Source: Bradyrhizobium sp. LTSP885 (GTDB lineage: Bacteria; Pseudomonadota; Alphaproteobacteria; Rhizobiales; Xanthobacteraceae). Taken from it: a DNA stretch of 64,000 nt. The DNA is taken from NCBI RefSeq assembly GCF_000938305.1, contig NZ_JYMT01000018.1, positions 186,001 through 250,000 on the forward strand, read 5' to 3'. The position numbers and the translations under genes were made by a program. A model generated the notes under the pieces. It did no database searches and was not told the origin of the DNA. It was given only the letters and a program-made list of their open reading frames with translations. This document shows, piece by piece, positions 1-8,406 of the stretch (position 1 is its first letter; each line of letters opens with the position of its first letter).

Positions 1-975
1 ATCGCCGAGGAAGTTGTCGATGAAGAACGGCACGTTGATCGCATGCGCGATGGCGCGGCGGACCCGGATGTCAGACAGCTCCTTGCGGCGGAAGTTGAAC
101 TCGATGGTGTTGGTGCGGGCGTTGCCTTCATTGCCCTTGGTCGTGACGATGAAGCGCTTGTCCTTCGCCAGCCGTCCCATGTCGGAGATGGTGAGTGACG
201 AGAACGGGCTGTAATGCAGTTCGCCGGCCTCCATCTGTGTCGCCGCGGCGGCGCGATCGGTGATCACCTTCCAGACGATGCGGTCGAGATAGGGCGCATT
301 CGGCCGCCAGTAATCCGGATTGCGGTCGGCGATGACATATTGCCCGCGCTCATATTTGACGAATTTGAACGGGCCGGTGCCGACCGGCGCCAGATTGGTC
401 AGGTTCTGCCTGATGTCGCCATTCTCATAGAGATGTTTGGCCGAGATATAACCGAGGTCGGGCAGGGCGCGGAGCAAGAGGTTGAGCGGCATCGGGCGCT
501 CGTAGCGGAAGATCGCGGTTTGCGGATCGGGCGTGTCGACCGCGGTGAGGAACAGCTGCAGCGTCGATCCGTAATTGAGGATCTTCTTCCACATGTTCAT
601 GGCGGTGAAGGCGACGTCGTCTGACGTGAACGGCTTGCCGTCGTGCCAGGTGACGCCCTTGCGCAGCTTGAAGGTGACGGTCTTGCCGTCAGGCGCAGCC
701 TCCCAACTCTCGGCGAGCACGCCGACCGGTTGGCCGTTGGCGTCGAGGTCGACCAAATTCTCCTGGATCTTGCCGCCGATGATGTAGACGCCGGTCGAGG
801 CCTGGATGCTGGGGTTAAGCTGACGCTGCTCGGCGGGGTATTGGACGTTGAATACGCCGCCCTTGCGGGGGGTCTCCTGCGCAAAGGCCCGCATCGGATT
901 GATGACGTTGGCCGCGATGGCGGCCGAGGTCAAAAGGGCCGTGCGGCGGTTGATCTCGAGGCGGGTCACGTCCAT
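1..975 (-). CDS. ABC transporter substrate-binding protein, family 5 (peptide/nickel type), 3' end cut by window
   Basis: The reading frame is open from the ATG at 975 down to base 1 (325 codons), so the C-terminal part lies outside the window. The N-terminus has a twin-arginine-like export signal (NRRTALL at residues 10-16, hydrophobic stretch, then AFAQE). The mature part reads like an SBP_bac_5 protein: an early LNPSIQ-type segment, AESWE followed by a WHDGKPFTSDDVAFT block, then VGTGPFKF and a DYW motif. These periplasmic proteins bind oligopeptides or similar solutes for an ABC importer. The permease and ATPase genes are not in view and should lie beyond the left edge. The specific ligand cannot be told from the sequence. 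Confidence 0.88.
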   Translation of the reverse strand, partial: MDVTRLEINRRTALLTSAAIAANVINPMRAFAQETPRKGGVFNVQYPAEQRQLNPSIQASTGVYIIGGKIQENLVDLDANGQPVGVLAESWEAAPDGKTVTFKLRKGVTWHDGKPFTSDDVAFTAMNMWKKILNYGSTLQLFLTAVDTPDPQTAIFRYERPMPLNLLLRALPDLGYISAKHLYENGDIRQNLTNLAPVGTGPFKFVKYERGQYVIADRNPDYWRPNAPYLDRIVWKVITDRAAAATQMEAGELHYSPFSSLTISDMGRLAKDKRFIVTTKGNEGNARTNTIEFNFRRKELSDIRVRRAIAHAINVPFFIDNFLGD

Positions 976-1398
976 ACGCGGGGTCTCCAAAGCTCACATC
1001 GGATGGCCCGCGGGCTGGTCGCGGCGGGCTTTGGCCGATGTTACGATGGAATGGGAACCTGAGTCATTTTCTAATGCCTCGCCCTTTCGGAAGATCATTT
1101 CCGAAATCTGAAGTGGCGTCGCAGCTCTCCGCAACTCGAATTGGCCTCCCGCGTTTCCGTGCATTGACGCAGTGCGAAGTGCGCCGTGTGATTCTCTGCG
1201 ATGCCCTTTGGCAGCCGCTCGGAAGCGTGCAAACCCTGTTATTTTAGGGCTTCTAGGCACCTTGACTTAAAGAAACCCGGGAAAACTCGCTGATTCGGGC
1301 GCTGTCCACAGCGATATTGCGGTGTGGAGTGCAGAAAACCCTATTATTCCCGGCGTTTTCCGCCATATCGTGCGCCTTCCAGAATCAATGGAGCAAAC
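976..1398. other. Intergenic region between divergent SBP and HU genes
   Basis: About 420 bases without a convincing gene. It must hold the promoters of the divergent binding-protein and HU genes. A TTGACT at 1262-1267 is a possible -35 element for the HU gene, but no good -10 follows at 17 bp. Two similar AT-rich words (AACCCTgTTATT near 1231 and AACCCTaTTATT near 1337) flank this area; their meaning is unknown. Confidence 0.4.
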
Positions 1399-1698
1399 AT
1401 GGCTACCCAATTGTCGAAGTCGCAAGTGATCGAGAAGATCGCGACCACCACCGAACTTTCCAAGCGCGACGTCAAGGGCGTGTTGGACACGCTCGTCGAT
1501 GTCGGCCACAAGGAGCTGAAGAAGAACGGGGTTTTCCTCGTCCCCGGCTTCGCCAAGTTCGTCGTCGTCAAGAAGCCTGCGACCAAGGCGCGCAAGGGCA
1601 CCAACCCCTTCACGGGCGAAGAGATGATGTTCAAGGCCAAGCCGGCCAGGAAGATCGTCCGCGCACGGCCGGTCAAGGCCGCCAAGGACGCGGTTTAA
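1399..1698 (+). CDS. HU family DNA-binding protein
   Basis: A 99-residue basic protein of the HU/IHF family, a nucleoid-associated protein that binds and bends DNA as a dimer. The N-terminal helices (LSKSQVIEKIA), the central VPGFAKF turn and the RKGTNPFTGEEM beta-arm segment follow the family pattern; the C-terminal tail is rich in Lys, Arg and Ala. The ATG at 1399 is chosen because GGAG at 1389-1392 lies just upstream and the family starts here; an upstream in-frame start at 1324 would add an unrelated N-terminus. A strong hairpin follows the stop codon, so the gene is probably monocistronic. Confidence 0.93.
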   Translation: MATQLSKSQVIEKIATTTELSKRDVKGVLDTLVDVGHKELKKNGVFLVPGFAKFVVVKKPATKARKGTNPFTGEEMMFKAKPARKIVRARPVKAAKDAV

Positions 1699-1704
1699 GA
1701 GTAG

Positions 1705-1730
1705 AAGGCCTCCGGTGACGGAGGCCTTTT
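1705..1730 (+). terminator. Rho-independent terminator after the HU gene
   Basis: A perfect 10-bp stem (AAGGCCTCCG, loop GTGA, CGGAGGCCTT) begins seven bases after the HU stop and runs into TTTT. This is a classical intrinsic terminator. It may also serve the convergent SDR gene in reverse, but there is no T-run on that side. Confidence 0.88.
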
Positions 1731-1772
1731 GCTTTTGGGGCCAGCGGTTTCCTGCCGCAGATTGTTTGCCCT

Positions 1773-2552
1773 CTAGACCACCGGCGATCGGCCGCCATCG
1801 ACGTTGATGGCGGTGCCGGTGATGTAGGAGCCTTGCTCGGACGCGAGGAAGCAGGCGAGGTTGGCAAACTCCTCCGCCGTGCCGATGCGGCCGAGCGGCG
1901 TCCCCTTGGCGAGATTCTTGGCGAACTCGCCGAAATCCATGCCCGGCGACTGCGTCGCGTGGCGCTTCACCCACTGATCGCTCATGATCAGGCCGACCAG
2001 CAGCGCATTCACCAGGATATTGTGCTCGCCGCCTTCGTTCGCCATCACCTTGGTCAGCGCCATGCCGGCGGCGCGTGACACCGAGGTCGGCGCGGAGTTG
2101 CCGGCCGGCGCCTTCGCAAAGGTGTTGAGCACGTTGATGATGCGGCCCCATTTGCGCTGCTTCATACCGCCCCAGACCAGCCGGCTGAAGCGGATCGCGG
2201 CAAACAGCTTCAGATCGAAATCTTCCTGCCAGGCCTCGTCGCTGATGTTCTCGAAGGCCAGCGTGCGCGCCGTGCCGGCGTTGTTGACGAGCACGTCGAT
2301 CTTGCCGAGATCGGCAACGATCCGGTCGTGGGTTTCGGCGATGGCGGCGGCCTTCGAGACATCGCAGACGTAGTCGCGCACCACCAGCCCGTCTTTTGCC
2401 AATGTTTCGCGCGCCGCCGCGAGGTCGGCCGCACCACGGGCGAGGATCGCCACCTTGGCACCGGACTCGGCAAACCGCCGCGCCACCGCGATTCCGATGC
2501 CCTTGCTGCCGCCGGTGACCACGGCGACACGGTCGTTCATTGTGAGGTTCAT
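1773..2552 (-). CDS. SDR family protein lacking the canonical YxxxK
   Basis: A 259-residue short-chain dehydrogenase/reductase fold protein. The cofactor-binding TGGSKGIG is at residues 13-20 and NNAG at 90-93, both as expected for NAD(P)-binding classical SDRs. The active-site segment is unusual: where most family members have YSASK, this protein has T156-S-V-S-R160, and the catalytic serine region reads NVLNTFAK (140-147), so Tyr, Lys and probably Ser are all replaced. The protein may therefore bind a nucleotide without standard dehydrogenase chemistry, or use other residues. The start at 2552 is supported by GGGAGA eight bases upstream. The substrate is unknown. Confidence 0.85.
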   Translation of the reverse strand: MNLTMNDRVAVVTGGSKGIGIAVARRFAESGAKVAILARGAADLAAARETLAKDGLVVRDYVCDVSKAAAIAETHDRIVADLGKIDVLVNNAGTARTLAFENISDEAWQEDFDLKLFAAIRFSRLVWGGMKQRKWGRIINVLNTFAKAPAGNSAPTSVSRAAGMALTKVMANEGGEHNILVNALLVGLIMSDQWVKRHATQSPGMDFGEFAKNLAKGTPLGRIGTAEEFANLACFLASEQGSYITGTAINVDGGRSPVV

Positions 2553-2712
2553 TGTTGTTCTCCCTGGGCATGATCCCGGAGAGAACGTATCAAACCGAAA
2601 GCGCGACCAACAAGGTCATGCAGAGCAGGTGTGCTGCGACGATAAGCGAGAGATGGAGCGGGCCGGACATCAGGCGTCTCCGTTGTGGTGTGCGGTTAGG
2701 TGAGCGCCTCAT

Positions 2713-2834
2713 CGTCATGGCCGGGCATAGCCGTCCGAAGGACGGCGTCGCTTCCGCTCGCGTATGCCCGGCCATCCACGTCTTGCTGTCCGCGGAACAA
2801 AGACGTGGATGCCCGGGACGAGCCCGGGCATGAC
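2713..2834. repeat. Dispersed intergenic palindromic repeat
   Basis: About 120 bases between two minus-strand genes made of nested inverted repeats: GCCGTCC-GAA-GGACGGC, and CATCCACGTCTT paired with AAGACGTGGATG, with GTCATG..GCCCGGG-type ends. It resembles the short non-coding repeats common between genes of Bradyrhizobium and relatives. Short ORFs across it are not convincing. Confidence 0.65.
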
Positions 2835-2847
2835 GAAAACCACGGCG

Positions 2848-3843
2848 CTAGTTCGAATTGGCCGCGGCGGCTGTGAAGCTGGGGTCGACGGCTTTGCCGA
2901 CATCGAGCGTCTTGGACAGGATGCCGTACCGGGTTGCGCGATCGGACGCCGCCTGCACCTCTTTCACCACGGCCTCATCGATCGCGATCGGGCTGCCCTT
3001 CGCTGCGGTGTAGGCGGCGAGCAGCACGTCCTCCGGCAGTTTGGTCAATTCGGCGGTGTTCTTGGCGTATTGCGGAATATGGTCGAGCGACCACAGCCAT
3101 GCCTTGTTCAGCCGCTGCACGAGATCCTGCACCGCCGCGCGCTTGGTCGCGATCGCGTTGTCGGAGGCGACGATGAAGGTGATGGTCGGCGTCAGGCCTG
3201 CGCCATCGGCGATGACGCGCGCGTCGTCCTTCAGCTTGGCATAGGAGACGTAGGGCTCCCACACCGCCCAGCCGTCGATCGAGCCGGCGAGCAGCGCGAT
3301 CTTGGCATCGACCGGACCGAGCGGCGCGAACGTTGCATCCTCGACCTTGTAGCCCGACTTCTCCAGCGTGGCATCGATCAGGAACTGGCCCCAGCCGCCA
3401 CGGGTGCCGGCAAGGCGCTTGCCCTTGAGGTCTGCCGCGGTCTTGATCGGCGAATCCCCGCGCACCAGGATCGCTTGCGTCCGCGCGTCGGACCGCGTGC
3501 CGCCGATTGCCTTGATCGGTGCGCCTGCGGCGTAGACCGTGAGGAAGGCGAGATCGCCGGTGTAGCCGACATCGAGCGCGCCGGCGTTGAGCGCTTCGAG
3601 GATCGGCGCTGCGGCCGGGAATTCCGCCCACTCGATCTTGTAGGGCAGGTCCTTGGCGAGACCTGAAATCTCCAGCAGCGAGCGGTTGCCGCCCTTCTGG
3701 TCGCCGACGCGCAGCACGATCGTGTCAGTGGCGAAGGCCGCGACCGATGTCGACAGGGTGACCGCGGCCGCGATCAGCGCTGCGGCCGTGCGGCGGGTGA
3801 GGAAGTGGGGAGAACCCGGGCGGGTCGGTCTGGGCATGTCCAT
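2848..3843 (-). CDS. SsuA-like ABC substrate-binding protein (sulfonate/aliphatic type)
   Basis: A 331-residue periplasmic binding protein with a cleavable signal peptide (TRRTAAALIAAAV core, likely cut after AAFA). The mature start LRVGDQKGGNRSLLE and the LEALNAGALDVGYTGD segment are typical of the SsuA/TauA/NMT1-like family, which captures aliphatic sulfonates or similar anions for an ABC importer. It is transcribed away from the sulfonate operon at 4311-10439. It is clearly paralogous to the last gene of that operon (both have the VGDQKG start and the YKIEW segment). Both probably serve the same permease and ATPase with different ligands; the exact ligands are unknown. Confidence 0.9.
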   Translation of the reverse strand: MDMPRPTRPGSPHFLTRRTAAALIAAAVTLSTSVAAFATDTIVLRVGDQKGGNRSLLEISGLAKDLPYKIEWAEFPAAAPILEALNAGALDVGYTGDLAFLTVYAAGAPIKAIGGTRSDARTQAILVRGDSPIKTAADLKGKRLAGTRGGWGQFLIDATLEKSGYKVEDATFAPLGPVDAKIALLAGSIDGWAVWEPYVSYAKLKDDARVIADGAGLTPTITFIVASDNAIATKRAAVQDLVQRLNKAWLWSLDHIPQYAKNTAELTKLPEDVLLAAYTAAKGSPIAIDEAVVKEVQAASDRATRYGILSKTLDVGKAVDPSFTAAAANSN

Positions 3844-4310
3844 TTTCTTTCTGATTCATTCGCCGCAGCGTGGGAAACGCGTCAGGGCTCGCTCGAGTCT
3901 ATGATCAACCTGTTCGCCGTCAACGAAACGGAAAACTGAATTCGCGGGTTGCGCAGCAAGGACTCATTCGTCGGAAGGCGCGTTCGTAGAAGGTGTCGTA
4001 CATGCGGACGAAAAACGCTCAAATGCTGTGCATTCGATGTCGACCGGTTGCGTCGTTCACCCCGACCGCGCTGGAAATCCTTTCATCGTCGCACCATGCG
4101 ATCGGGGAGATAACGCCTTTCGCGCGCGTTACTTTCGAAATTCCATTTCATTGACGATGACGCTATCGCGCCGCATCATTTGGATGTTGCTGAGGGTGCG
4201 GTGGCGCCGGAGAGATCCGATTTTTTCTCGAACATGAGCTTCGAATGGTGGGCGCGCAAACGGACAGGTTCGCGCGATCGGCGAAGCTGTGCCGAAATGC
4301 AGGAGTGATG
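3844..4310. other. Divergent promoter region of the sulfonate cluster
   Basis: About 470 bases between divergently transcribed binding-protein genes. It should contain both promoters. I see no long palindrome, no convincing gene and no clear sigma-70 pair; AGGAG at 4301-4305 is the ribosome-binding site of the plus-strand gene. Confidence 0.4.
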
Positions 4311-5405
4311 ATGTCGACGGATAACAAGAAGACGGTGATGGATCGCCGCACGTTGCTGCGCGCAGGGGCAGCCGCAGCGTTTGCCGCGCCGATCGGGGCC
4401 TTTGGCGCGCGGGCTTTCTCGGCGCGCGGTCCGGTGCCGGCGATCGACTTCTCGGAATTCCCGATCTGCAAGACAGCCTCCGATGCGCCGCCGCTATCAG
4501 GCGCCCCGCGCAAGCTCAAGCTGTCATGGAATGCCGGCGCGGTGTGCCTCGCGCCGCTGCCGGTCGCGATCGACTATGGCTTCTTCCAGAAGCAGAACCT
4601 CGACGTCGAACTCGTCAACTATTCCGGCTCGACCGATCAGCTGCTGGAGGCGATCGCCACCGGCAAGAGCGACGCGGGTCTCGGCATGGCGCTGCGCTGG
4701 CTCAAGCCGCTGGAGCAGGGCTTTGACGTCAAGATCGCAGCGGGCACCCATGGCGGCTGCATGCGGGTGCTGACTCGCGGCACTTCCGGTGTCGAGAAGC
4801 TCGCCGATCTCAAAGGCAAGGCGGTCGCGGTCGGCGATCTCGCCGGGCCCGACAAGAACTTCTTCTCGATCCAGCTCTCCAAGCTCGGCATCGATCCGGT
4901 CAGGGATGTCGACTGGCGCGCCTATCCAGGCAATCTCCTCAATGTCGCGGTCGAGAAGGGCGAGGTCCAGGCCTTCCTGTCATCGGATCCGCTGGCCTAT
5001 CTCTGGCTCAAGGACCCGCAGTACAAGGAGGTCGCCTCCAACCTCGACGGCGAATACAAGGACAAGAGCTGCTGCATCGTCGGCCTGCGCGGCAGTTTGG
5101 TACGGGAAGAACCCCACGTCGCGCGCGCCATCACCCAGGCGCTGCTCGATGCCGCGATGTTCACTTCGCAGAACCCGGACAAGGCCGCGAAATCGTTCCA
5201 GCCCTACGCGCCGAAGACGGCGAGCCTCGCTGATCTCGAGGCGATGGCGCGCTACCACACCCATCACCATCACCCGGTCGGCGAGGTGCTGAAGCGCGAG
5301 CTGAAGGGTTACGCCGACGACCTGAAATCGGTCTCGGTGTTCAAGCAGAGCACCGATACGGCCAAATTCGCGGAGCGGATCTATGTCGACGTATTCGGTG
5401 TCTGA
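4311..5405 (+). CDS. ABC transporter substrate-binding protein, NMT1/SsuA-like, Tat-type signal
   Basis: A 364-residue binding protein that opens the sulfonate operon. MDRRTLLRAG near the N-terminus followed by an Ala-rich stretch is a twin-arginine signal. The mature part (KLSWNAGAVCLAPLPVAIDYG, then FFQKQNLDVELVNYSG) is the NMT1/nitrate-sulfonate-taurine binding fold. AGGAG at 4301-4305 gives good spacing to the ATG at 4311; an ATG directly before it (4308) is also possible. Near the C-terminus is a histidine cluster (H316, H318-H321) before PVGEVL, which may bind metal. The last 23 bases overlap the permease gene, so the two are translationally coupled. Confidence 0.88.
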   Translation: MSTDNKKTVMDRRTLLRAGAAAAFAAPIGAFGARAFSARGPVPAIDFSEFPICKTASDAPPLSGAPRKLKLSWNAGAVCLAPLPVAIDYGFFQKQNLDVELVNYSGSTDQLLEAIATGKSDAGLGMALRWLKPLEQGFDVKIAAGTHGGCMRVLTRGTSGVEKLADLKGKAVAVGDLAGPDKNFFSIQLSKLGIDPVRDVDWRAYPGNLLNVAVEKGEVQAFLSSDPLAYLWLKDPQYKEVASNLDGEYKDKSCCIVGLRGSLVREEPHVARAITQALLDAAMFTSQNPDKAAKSFQPYAPKTASLADLEAMARYHTHHHHPVGEVLKRELKGYADDLKSVSVFKQSTDTAKFAERIYVDVFGV

Positions 5406-6405
5406 CGCGACAGCCGCAGCCGCAGCCGCGCCGCGCGGCTCGGTAAGGCTTGCGAACCTCTCCGGCAGCTACGGTGTCGGCCTTGCGGCGAGCCTCGCCT
5501 GGCTCGCCTTCGGGGTGTCATCCCTGTATTGGCCCGATCTCGGCGATTGGTCGCGGACGGACTCGCTCGGCATCGGCGCCATCGTCATCGCGGCCTTCGT
5601 GCTGTTCGGCACCTTCGGTGCCGACTATCTCGGCGGCGCAGGTGAGGCGCTGCGCAAGCGCGCGCCGTGGCTGGTCGCGCTCGGCGCGTTCCTGACGCTG
5701 TGGGAAGTCGCCACCGCAAAATTCGCCTGGCTGCCGCTGCCGTTCTTCCCGCCGCCGCAGTCGATCCTCGAAGTCTATACCGACGATCTGCCAAAGCTGC
5801 TCGACAGCGTGTTCGCTTCGGTCAAGCTGCAGCTCGGCGGCTACATCATTGGGGCTACGGTCGGCTTCCTCACCGGCGTCTCGATCGGCTGGTCGCAGAA
5901 GATCGGCTACTGGGTGCATCCGGTGCTGCGTTTCATCGGCCCGCTGCCGGCGACCGCCTGGCTGCCGATCGCCTTCTTCTCCTTTCCGTCGAGCTGGAGC
6001 GCCTCGACCTTCCTGATTGCGCTCGCCACCGGCTTTCCGGTGACGGTGCTGACCTGGTCGGGTGTCGCGAGCGTCAGCAGCGCCTATTACGACGTCGCGC
6101 GCACGCTCGGCGCCAAGCCGTCGTTCCTGGTGCTGAAGGTCGCGATCCCGGCGGCGCTGCCGCATGTGTTCGTCGGCCTGTTCATGGGGCTCGGCTCGTC
6201 GTTTGCCGTGCTCGTCGTCGCCGAGATGATCGGCGTCAAGGCTGGCCTCGGCTGGTATCTGCAATGGGCACAGGGCTGGGCGGCCTATTCCAACATGTAC
6301 GCCGCGCTGATCGTGATGTCGCTACTCTGCTCCGGCGCGATCACGCTGCTGTTCCGCACCCGCGACCGCTTGCTGGTCTGGCAGAAGGGTGTCGTCAAAT
6401 GGTAG
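5383..6405 (+). CDS. ABC transporter permease, SsuC-like
   Basis: A 340-residue inner-membrane permease with several hydrophobic segments. The EAA-type loop that docks the ATPase is visible as DVARTLGAKPSFLVLKVAIP at about residues 229-248. The first two membrane spans (about residues 25-75) form an N-terminal extension compared with the roughly 260-residue SsuC/TauC core. It overlaps the upstream binding-protein gene by 23 bases and the downstream ATPase gene by 7, so the three form one transporter unit. The substrate is inferred to be a sulfonate from the monooxygenase genes downstream. Confidence 0.9.
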   Translation: MSTYSVSDATAAAAAAPRGSVRLANLSGSYGVGLAASLAWLAFGVSSLYWPDLGDWSRTDSLGIGAIVIAAFVLFGTFGADYLGGAGEALRKRAPWLVALGAFLTLWEVATAKFAWLPLPFFPPPQSILEVYTDDLPKLLDSVFASVKLQLGGYIIGATVGFLTGVSIGWSQKIGYWVHPVLRFIGPLPATAWLPIAFFSFPSSWSASTFLIALATGFPVTVLTWSGVASVSSAYYDVARTLGAKPSFLVLKVAIPAALPHVFVGLFMGLGSSFAVLVVAEMIGVKAGLGWYLQWAQGWAAYSNMYAALIVMSLLCSGAITLLFRTRDRLLVWQKGVVKW

Positions 6406-7208
6406 CGCAGGCCATCGCCCAAGCTACGGCTGAAGCGATCACCTATCCCGCGGTCGGCGCCGCGCTCGACATCGAAGGCGTGAGCCATGCCTTCGACATC
6501 GATGGCGCCACGCTGCCGGTGCTCGACAATGTGAACCTGGCGATTGCACCCGGCGAGTTCGTCGCACTGCTCGGCCCGTCCGGTTGCGGCAAGTCGACCC
6601 TGCTGCGGCTGGTTGCCGGACTGGAGAAGCCGCGCGCGGGCGCGCTGCGGGAGGATGAGGTCCGCATCACCGGGCCGCATCCCTCGCGGGTCGTCGTGTT
6701 CCAGGATCCGACGCTGTTTCCGTGGCGCTCGGTCTGGGACAATGCGGCGCTCGGCCTGGAGGCGCAGGGCATTTTGAAGACGCAGCGGCACCGGGTCGAT
6801 GCGGTGCTCGAACTGGTCGGCCTGACGTCGTTCCGCAACGCCTATCCGCATCAGCTGTCCGGTGGCATGGCGCAACGGGTGGCGCTGGCGCGTGCGTTAG
6901 TCAACGATCCGAAAATCCTTGTGCTCGATGAGCCGCTCGGCAAGCTTGATTCGCTGACGCGGATCTCGATGCAGGCCGAACTCGTGGCGCTGTGGCAGCG
7001 CAAGGGCTTTACCACGCTGCTGGTCACCCACGACGTCGAGGAGGCGTTGGTGCTCGCCAACCGGGTCATCGTGCTCTCGGATCGCCCGGCGCGCATCACG
7101 GCCGATATCGCCGTTGATCGGCCCTATCCGCGGCATCGCGGCGATCCCTATCTCGCCGGCCTGCGCAAGCAGATCCTCGGCCTGCTCGGACTGGAGGCAA
7201 CATGGTGA
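6399..7208 (+). CDS. ABC transporter ATP-binding protein, SsuB-like
   Basis: A 269-residue ATPase of the nitrate/sulfonate/taurine family. Walker A GPSGCGKST is at 59-67, the signature LSGGMAQR at 153-160, Walker B ILVLDE at 173-178, and the H-loop VTHD at about 206. The family-typical FQDPTLFPWRSV Q-loop block is present. The ATG at 6399 overlaps the end of the permease gene; the frame is open far upstream, but that part is a shadow of the permease. The stop overlaps the next start (ATGGTGA), indicating translational coupling. Confidence 0.92.
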   Translation: MVAQAIAQATAEAITYPAVGAALDIEGVSHAFDIDGATLPVLDNVNLAIAPGEFVALLGPSGCGKSTLLRLVAGLEKPRAGALREDEVRITGPHPSRVVVFQDPTLFPWRSVWDNAALGLEAQGILKTQRHRVDAVLELVGLTSFRNAYPHQLSGGMAQRVALARALVNDPKILVLDEPLGKLDSLTRISMQAELVALWQRKGFTTLLVTHDVEEALVLANRVIVLSDRPARITADIAVDRPYPRHRGDPYLAGLRKQILGLLGLEATW

Positions 7209-8374
7209 CGACAGCCGCTAAGGAACTGCCGCACGCGAGTGAGCCCGAGCACATTATGCGCGCCCTGCAACTCGCCGATGTCTTCGCCGCGCGTGCGCCC
7301 GCGCATGACCGCGACGCCAGCTTCCCCTTCGAAAATTTCGCTGACCTCTCGCGCGAGGGGCTGCTGGCGCTGACCGTGCCGGCAGCGCTCGGCGGGGGCG
7401 GGGCGGGCGCCCGCGAGGCCGCGCGCGTCCTCGGCATCGTCGGCAAGGCCGATCCGTCGACGGCCCTGGTGCTGTCGATGCATTACATTCAGCATTTGGT
7501 GATGGCCCGCAGCACGCGCTGGCCCGGCCGTCTGTCGCGCAAGCTTGCGAAGGAGACGGTCGAGGGCGTGGCGCTGATCAACGCATTGCGGGTCGAGCCC
7601 GAGCTCGGTTCGCCGGCGCGCGGTGGGCTGCCGGCGACGATAGCGCGGCGCACCGAGACCGGGTGGCGGCTGAGCGGCAAGAAGATCTATTCGACCGGCG
7701 CGCCGATCCTGAAATGGTACACGGTCTGGGCCAAGACCGACGAAGCCGAGACGCGTGTCGGACTGTTTCTGGTCCCAGCCGGATTGCCGGGAACGCAGAT
7801 CGTCGAGACCTGGGATCACCTCGGCCTGCGCGCCAGCGGCAGCCATACCGTGACCTTCGACGACGTCGTGTTTCCACTGGATTACGAGATCGACGTCCGC
7901 AAGCCCGACGACTGGAAGGTTCCCGATTTCGTGCATAGCGTCGTGCACACCATCTTCGTGGCCGCGATCTATGACGGGATCGCCCGCGCGGCGCGCGACT
8001 GGCTGGTCAAATTCCTGAGGGAGCGGGTGCCGGCCAATCTCGGCGCGCCACTGGCGACGCTGCCGCGCGTCCAGGAGGTGGTCGGCGGTATCGAGACGCG
8101 GCTGGCCGTCAATGCGCGGCTGATCGACAGCTTTGCCACCGATTTCGATAACGGCTTCCAGCTCTCTCCAAACGAGTCTAACATCATCAAGCTGACGGTG
8201 ACCAATAACGCCGTCAAAGTGGTGGAGGATGCCTTGTCGCTGACCAGCAATCACGGCCTGTCGCGAACCAATCCGCTGGAGCGGCATTACCGCGACGTGC
8301 TGTGCGGCCGCGTCCATACCCCGCAGGACGACGCCACCCGTGTCTCCGCCGGACGCCTTGCGCTGGGCGTCTGA
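7202..8374 (+). CDS. Acyl-CoA dehydrogenase-like flavoprotein (SfnB/DszC-type)
   Basis: A 390-residue protein of the acyl-CoA dehydrogenase fold. The N-terminal helical domain (FENFADLSREGLLALTVPA), the SGKKIYSTGAPI strand region and the WDHLGLRASGSHTVTFDDV segment are typical. Members of this fold that sit in sulfur-scavenging operons (SfnB, DszC, and related FMN-dependent monooxygenases) oxidise organosulfur compounds rather than acyl-CoA. Its position between the sulfonate transporter and an SsuD-like gene supports such a role. A true acyl-CoA dehydrogenase cannot be excluded from sequence alone. It overlaps the ATPase gene by 7 bases. Confidence 0.82.
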   Translation: MVTTAAKELPHASEPEHIMRALQLADVFAARAPAHDRDASFPFENFADLSREGLLALTVPAALGGGGAGAREAARVLGIVGKADPSTALVLSMHYIQHLVMARSTRWPGRLSRKLAKETVEGVALINALRVEPELGSPARGGLPATIARRTETGWRLSGKKIYSTGAPILKWYTVWAKTDEAETRVGLFLVPAGLPGTQIVETWDHLGLRASGSHTVTFDDVVFPLDYEIDVRKPDDWKVPDFVHSVVHTIFVAAIYDGIARAARDWLVKFLRERVPANLGAPLATLPRVQEVVGGIETRLAVNARLIDSFATDFDNGFQLSPNESNIIKLTVTNNAVKVVEDALSLTSNHGLSRTNPLERHYRDVLCGRVHTPQDDATRVSAGRLALGV

Positions 8375-8406
8375 TAATAACAGTCAACGAAACCGGAGTT
8401 TCTGCC

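Noticed and set aside
2590..2775. Small minus-strand ORF ending in a hydrophobic tail
   Set aside because: It overlaps a dispersed repeat and lacks a ribosome-binding site.
5667..6398. Upstream extension of the ATPase reading frame at 6399
   Set aside because: It runs through the permease gene in another frame and has no family sequence; the real ATPase starts at 6399.
7202..8374. Ordinary fatty acyl-CoA dehydrogenase
   Set aside because: The operon of sulfonate transporter and SsuD makes an organosulfur monooxygenase of the same fold more likely, though not proven.
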